From assembly GCA_958298945.1 (NCBI GenBank), contig OY282606.1:75069622-75133621 (forward strand): a stretch of 64,000 nucleotides of DNA, written 5' to 3'. Both the position numbers and the translations under genes were made by a program. The notes beneath the pieces are model-generated. The model did not search any database. It saw nothing but the letters and a program-made list of their open reading frames with translations, and had not been told where the DNA came from. Of the stretch, positions 58,461 through 64,000 are shown one piece after another; the first letter of the stretch is position 1; each line of letters starts with the position of its first letter. This stretch comes from Atherix ibis (taxonomy: Eukaryota; Arthropoda; Insecta; Diptera; Athericidae).

Positions 58461-59940
58461 TATTAACTCTTCTATAACTATTTTTCATAACAATTCATCA
58501 AAAAGGAAATATAATTACCAAAACTTAACGTTATATAAAAATGATAGTTAAATAATATAACTTTTTACAACTTCTTCTCTAACATTGAAATTATTTCTTT
58601 TTACTTTAAAATATTCTTCAAAGTAAAGTAACATCCAACAAACCTATAAAAGCTAAATAACCTAATAGCTCTATAAATACATTTTCCTATATAAATAAAT
58701 ATTACAGTAATAAATGTCAAATATTCATTTAAATATTAAGCTAAAAATATCACACTTCAAAGCTTAAAAAGTACAAAATATATTCCTCTATTCCATATGC
58801 TATATAAAATATAACATAAATAGCAACAAGTATAGAAGGGAATACATACATAGCTACTCATACATTTTTTATTAAATATTATTTTTTCCCTTCATAACAT
58901 ATCATCAATTCAGTTTATATATTTCTCCATCCTATCTTCTCAATGATTGTTAAAAATATTAAAACAAATAATATTCATAAACGAAACAATATTTACGAAG
59001 AACGAATGTATGAAGTGGGTGTTTATTACGAAATTTAATATATGTGTATTTTATAAATATGCATTTACGCAAAATTTTTGTTACTAATTTTATGTAATTT
59101 CAGTTTTAAAAAAATATTATGTTCGAAAATGTTCATTCCATCGATTATTTTTTTAAGGTAAATCATTATTATTTCATTACTAAATTTAGGATATACGTAA
59201 ATATTTTGAAATAAAAATTTAAGAAGGAGCGATTTTCGAGAAGTTTTCTTCTACGTCACAATGCACAATTTTTTTGGAACATTTTAAAATAAATTCTATT
59301 TGAATAATTGTATAATTTTTTCAATGTTTCTTATTGAAAAAATCATTCTAATTTTTTTTATGAGAATATTAAAAAATATGCTTTAAGAGTTTATTTGGTA
59401 TAGGCAAATTTTTTATTTTTTAAATTTCAAAATATTATGGTAGTCTTGGCCATAGTTCGTGTAGGTCTGTGAAATTGTACATACAATTTTTTTTTTTGGT
59501 TAAAGAAATTTCATGATAAAACAACGCTTTATCAGGCAACAGTGGAATCATGCGAGTTGAAAAATCACGTAGGCAGAAGGCTATGAGTCAGCGTTTAGGA
59601 GATTGGATCGATAGTGATGGTAGAGAATTGATGGGTGAATTTTAGATCACTCTATCTAGCTAAATCTTGTGTGCTATCTAGCTAAATCTTGTGTCTGTTG
59701 AATTTTAGATCACTCTATCTAGCTAAATCTTGTGTGCTATAAATACCGAAAACATTAAATTCTATCAGTTAAAAAGAAAATTGTCATAATTAGTAAATGC
59801 AAAAAAAACGAAAGAATTATTTTTAAATCGTCATAACGTAAAAATAAAATAATTTTTTTTGTATAACAGAATAAGAACAAACGACTGTAACAGAATTGTA
59901 ATGATAAAAAAAATTTTGAAAAATTATATAAATTTTAAAC
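58460..59940. other. AT-rich sequence with a short tandem
   Basis: Nothing was assigned except the duplication at 59638-59740. Confidence 0.45.
59638..59740. repeat. Nested short duplications
   Basis: CTATCTAGCTAAATCTTGTG occurs three times (59652, 59674, 59715). A longer unit beginning AATTTTAGATCACT is repeated at both ends, so at least two duplication steps occurred. Confidence 0.9.
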
Positions 59941-59949
59941 TTTCTTCCT

Positions 59950-61012
59950 CGCATAGACCTATCAGCCTCTTACCAATGCTTGGTAAGATTTTTGAAAAAC
60001 TCCTATTAAAGGAATAATTCCTGTTCACCAATTTGGCTTCCGATCTGAACACTCTCTTGATAGGAAACAGTATTGACCAGGAGTATTTTTAGATATCTCC
60101 CAAGCTTTTGATCGTGTGTGGCATCCTGGACTCCTCCGGAAACTTAAGAGCTTTCTTCCTTCAATATACTACCTTATCATAAATTAATATCTCTGCCAAC
60201 GTCATTTTTAAGTTGCAATTAACTCAGAATCCTCGGATATATATCCTATTCTAGCCAAAATTCTATAAGGTAGTATCCTTGATTCGATTTTATATAATAT
60301 TTATACCCATGATATTCCATATGATCCTAATACTATCATTGCTAGTTATGCAGACGATACGGCCATACTTGTTACCCAAAAAAATACTGACATAGCTTCA
60401 AGGAAAATCTACCCCTTTGCACCTTAATAGCAACATGATTTCACAATATAATAAAGTACGTTATTTGGGACTTTACCTGAACAAGAGATTAACATAAAAC
60501 CCAGATACTAGACTAAAAAGAGTTGAAGCTAATAGACTTTACCTACAACTTCTTAGACTGCTGGACAAAAGCTCAAAACTAACAATGAAAAGTAAGCTTC
60601 TAATCTCACACAATTATAAAACCTATTTGAACATATGGAATTGAACTTTGGGGTTCAACCAAACATTCCAATTCCTATCGCGTCGAGGCCTTACAATCCA
60701 AGATCCTTCCCTTTGTTCAGGACCTGTGCATTTTCCGATATCAAAAATTTCACTCCCGTTTATCCTATCATAATAATCCACTTGTGAGATAATTTTTCTG
60801 TTCTGCCCTCCCCGGAAACACTCATCGGAGACTTAAGAGACAATGGCCTAGAGATTTTCTAGAGGAATCTAACTTCCGTTAGTTGGAGAAATTCCAATGG
60901 GTATTTACTCCCACTTCATGATGCACAATATTGTAAATTAGAATGTTATGTAAATCTGCTTGTTACAATACAATTGTAATCGCAAATAAAAAAATAAAAA
61001 AATAAAAATTGC
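59950..61012 (+). mobile_element. Jockey-like LINE, 5' truncated, with A-rich tail
   Basis: Carries the reverse-transcriptase blocks in order: ISLLPMLGKIFEKLL-like, HQFGFRSEHSLDR, FLDISQAFDRVWHPGLLRKL (motif A, aspartates kept), a decayed PQGS block, SYADDTAILV (catalytic YADD at 60347-60358), a thumb region, GIELWGSTKHSN, ALQSKIL and RRLKRQWPRDFLEE. It ends in CAAATAAAAAAATAAAAAAA-type sequence at about 60980, the A-rich tail expected after target-primed reverse transcription. ORF1 and the endonuclease domain are absent. Several frameshifts and stops, plus a deletion after the YADD block, show it is dead. It is a useful reference for the copy split at 50-52 kb. Confidence 0.85.
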
Positions 61013-63715
61013 AACAAGAGAACTAAAACTAATGAAGAGTAAAATCAGTTCTGTTTTTCTATATTAAAAGTATTTTTTTTAAATTTAGAATTAATTTACT
61101 AAAATTAAACCCAGTGCAATAAAACAACATTTATAAAAATTAAAAACTTGAAATTATAACTAATATGACATTGAATTAAATTAAAATGGCCCTTCATCGA
61201 AGAAACTTAAACTTTTATAATTTTACCTTACATTTAAGAAAGTAAACTTATTGTTATAAAATGATGTTTATAAAAAAATTAGAAATTTAAAATTGAAATT
61301 ATAATGAAGTTGAACTAATTATATTTATTAAAGGTTTCTCTTCTCTCTGATTACCGGTCTGGCGCTCCCAGGTCTTTGAATTAACAGACGCAGTAAAGAG
61401 AGCCATAGTCATACTTTTAATAGGGGCACTCTAAGGCGTACTGATGGGTGGTTTCTATATTAAGAATTTATATTAAGAACTTCTTTTTACTTTTTATTAA
61501 GTAAAAATAAGTTTATTTCCCTTTTCAGTTTTCTTTATATTAAGAATTTCTTTACATCTAAAGATGTAACAAATAATCTATTTTGATAATAGAAATATTA
61601 GATACCCATTGAATTTCTCTTTCTCAGGTGATGTAAAATGTGGATTACTGTAACCGATTCTCAATTAGATGCATCTTTTCTAATTCCGCATCATCTGCTA
61701 GTAGCGTTTATCTTTATGTAATTGTCATGTCAACAGAAACATAAAAAAATAGTTCCCCAAATACCAAGCATCCAATTGGTAAATATTCGACGCCGCCAAT
61801 GGTCTCTAGTTCCTATATAAATTATATTTTGTAGCCGTATAATAAAAGGTCGTTTTTTAAAAAAACACTGAGTGGTATTCTAGAAAAAGTCCAATTGTTG
61901 TGCACTGCAATGAATTGAGGTCGTTGTTAGGGCTTCGGTCACACTTTCTTTCTATACGGAAACGCATTTCAGGAAAAGACCTGTATTAAGACTAATTTTA
62001 CACCGACCCAAATTTTTCGAATTTCTGCACCAAATTTCTTGCAATACGACTATTCTCACATTACCTTTGGATTAATTTTACGCATTGTTCAACTGTGTAC
62101 CGTTCCATGACTAAATTTGCCAAACCCTGTACATGACAGTTACCTAAAATTGCTATATTGAAGAAAAAAAACATTAACAACTCAGAAATAGTCGCCATCG
62201 AAAATTGGCATGACCATTGAATTACCTTTTATATGAATAATATATATTTGAAAACAATATGTACTAAAAGAAAAAAACATTATTTATTTCAGCATCCAGA
62301 AGCCATTTCAGCATCTAGTGGTGGTATGCAGAACTCTGTCGATCAGTTTACAAATCATGTACTTGCACATTTAAAATATCATAAAAAAATTTTACCTAAT
62401 TTTCAAAAAATAATTATTTCACAACCCAATAGTTAAGTCCGTTTGGATGTACGGTATTGTAATTTAATTGTGATTTGTAATTTAATTCGGTTTAGAAAGA
62501 AAGCAGTTAAACATGATCAACGCTTACATTCGCATGAAAAACCTAAGATGAAAATTGTTATAAATACGATCAAAACCTATGAATTAGCAGAGTACCCAAA
62601 AAACAAGTCACTTTCTTAAGTGTTTGATCCTAAATAAGTCCTTATCCTTAGTCGATTTGAACCAAAACTGATCATGGCACATTGGAGGGGAATGTTTTTA
62701 GTAGGTTAGAAATATATGTGTATGCTTTGCTCTTATTAGTATTAACAATAAATCACTATTTGGAGTTAAAAAAATATAAATTATTTATCAATTTATAGCT
62801 TGATTTTAAAACTACAATAGTTTCTTATCCACTTAATATGAGTTTTTTTCTTACCACCTTTTTACACTGCATAATGATATGATTTTCTTATAAATTTTAA
62901 TTTTTATAACATTTTTTAAAAAAAATTTTAGGATTAGAATATTAAATTAATTAAGGTTATTGATGAAAGAAACTTATTGAAAATATCATTATTAAGTAGC
63001 GACGTAAACGTTTTTCTATAGAATATTATAAAAATTCGTTACTAAATTCCTTCTACTCGTAATGCTGTTTTATATTTCATATTACATTTGTGTAGCATAA
63101 GCACATTTACATTTTCTTAATTCTAGTTAAATGTGGGCATGTACATATTTGACATACAATCAATACGAAAGTAAACATTTTGGTTTGCAAGCATGTTTAC
63201 ATATGCCGAATTGATTTCCGAATGACTGACTAAACTTACTTATGTTTCTTTGAGAAACTTTCCAAAGCACACATTCGATTTCTAATAATTACGAGCAAAG
63301 AAATCATTACGACATACTTGAATACGGATAAGTACATACTTGCTTTCAATATTCATATTAAATATGTGATAGTTTTGTTTATGTTAATTAGAAATATTCA
63401 ATCAACTAAATAAGTATTGGTATCAGATAATTCCTTGTTTATCTATTACCAAGAAAGAATAAAAATGCTTGTAAACAATATTCTTCCTACTGATCATTTA
63501 ATAATTACTGAAGTATTCGAAAATTGCATTTAAATTGCTAACTTTTCATATTCTTAAATTCAATAAAAATATAACTGTTTTGAAATATAAAAATTACTAA
63601 TTATCCCTGAGATTACAATATATCGGGATGCAGATAAAATTCAAAATAATATATTTTGTAGGAAAATTCAATTTTTTTTTTTAAATTGGGCTAGCTTAGC
63701 TCACATACACGTATA
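61012..63715. other. AT-rich sequence without supported gene
   Basis: A 3' splice-like tract TTATTTATTTCAG at 62279-62291 precedes 48 codons (HPEAISASSGGMQNSVDQFT and on) to a stop at 62434. This is the only exon-like thing noticed and it has no recognised homologue. Short bipurine tracts aside, nothing else was seen. Confidence 0.35.
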
Positions 63716-63721
63716 TATATA

Positions 63722-64000
63722 CAGGGTGGATCATATATAAGTTGCATTTTAAAAAGTAAATAAAAAATAATAATAAATTGAAATTTCCTACAAAATACAA
63801 TATATTATTTTGTACGGCTGGCCTTACAGTACCCCATTGGCTCGACCCAATTTTTCAGTACATTTTCGATTCTCTGGGCCTGTATCTCTTCAATGAGAAG
63901 TTTGATTTCGTGTTTCAAGGCCTCAATTATCTCTGGATGGCTTGCATAACATTTATCCTTAACGGCTCCCCACAGAAAATAGTCAAATGGGCTCAAATTA
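63722..64000 (-). mobile_element. IS630-type transposon, 3' end, continues beyond window
   Basis: Begins with a terminus-like CAGGGTGGATCATATATAAG. A 63-codon open frame (63996-63805) gives SPFDYFLWGAVKDKCYASHP, carrying the third catalytic aspartate block. IEALKHEIKLLIEEIQ and VEPMGYCKASR follow, the conserved C-terminal tail of this branch. No frame break occurs in the visible part. The rest lies outside the window, so whether it is intact cannot be judged. Confidence 0.8.

Noticed and set aside
61330..61470. A slightly G+C-richer patch as part of an rRNA or gene
   Set aside because: No alignment to rRNA landmarks and no open frame. Too short to assign.
1..64000. CRISPR array, bacterial operon, phage or plasmid content
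   Set aside because: No regularly spaced direct repeats with unique spacers, no ribosome-binding sites and no bacterial gene families. All recognisable coding matter is eukaryotic transposon debris.

Overview
This window looks like AT-rich, gene-free DNA from an animal, most likely an insect. The sequence is roughly three-quarters A+T. There is no bacterial gene order, no Shine-Dalgarno-linked operon and no long host open reading frame. What can be recognised is mobile-element debris: Tc1/mariner/IS630 DNA transposons and non-LTR retrotransposons of jockey, R1 and I-like type. That mixture, with motifs such as TACATACATA and ACGAGTAT, would suit a higher fly, but the species call is weak. I could not support a single host protein-coding gene.

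Layout. 0-2.5 kb: AT-rich DNA with a faint reverse-transcriptase scrap. 2.5-9 kb: a cecropia-like mariner with an internal deletion (2.5-3.4 kb), a shuffled mariner scrap (4.3-4.7 kb), the best-preserved mariner of the window (5754-7022, with a partial copy abutting it), and two IS630-type fragments (7.3 and 8.7 kb). 9-20.8 kb: mostly featureless, with a Tc1-like tail (11.5 kb), mariner scraps (11.8, 15.5 kb), LINE scraps (14.2-15.1 kb) and a Tc1 relic (17.9-18.5 kb). 20.8-29.3 kb: a detached end of a Mos1-like mariner, an R1-like LINE fragment, a complete-length but dead Mos1-like mariner (25071-26314) and two I-like LINE tails. 29.3-40.7 kb: more scraps, a tRNA-like sequence, a 0.6-kb array of a 9-bp repeat (39.2-39.8 kb) and a third I-like LINE tail. 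40.7-46.3 kb: a 5.6-kb extremely AT-rich stretch without recognisable features, ending in a striking compound palindrome (46317-46480). 46.9-64 kb: mariner relics, a mariner nested inside a jockey LINE (50.2-52.6 kb), an irritans-like mariner (56.46-57.76 kb), three further LINE relics and, at the right edge, an IS630-type transposon running out of the window.

Nothing here works together as a pathway. The elements are parasites of several families that landed at different times. The nesting at 50-52 kb gives one relative date (LINE older, mariner younger). All transposases seen are inactivated by stops, frameshifts, deletions or loss of a catalytic aspartate. The closest to intact is the one at 5754-7022, with one obvious in-frame stop near its N-terminus. 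I did not find a convincing new biological system. The most unusual items are the compound palindrome at 46.3 kb, the nested insertion at 50.4 kb, the near-intact mariner with its abutting partial copy, and the 9-bp satellite-like array with a coincidental 223-codon open frame. Degenerate fragments of many families on both strands would fit heterochromatin or a piRNA-type cluster, but that is inference.
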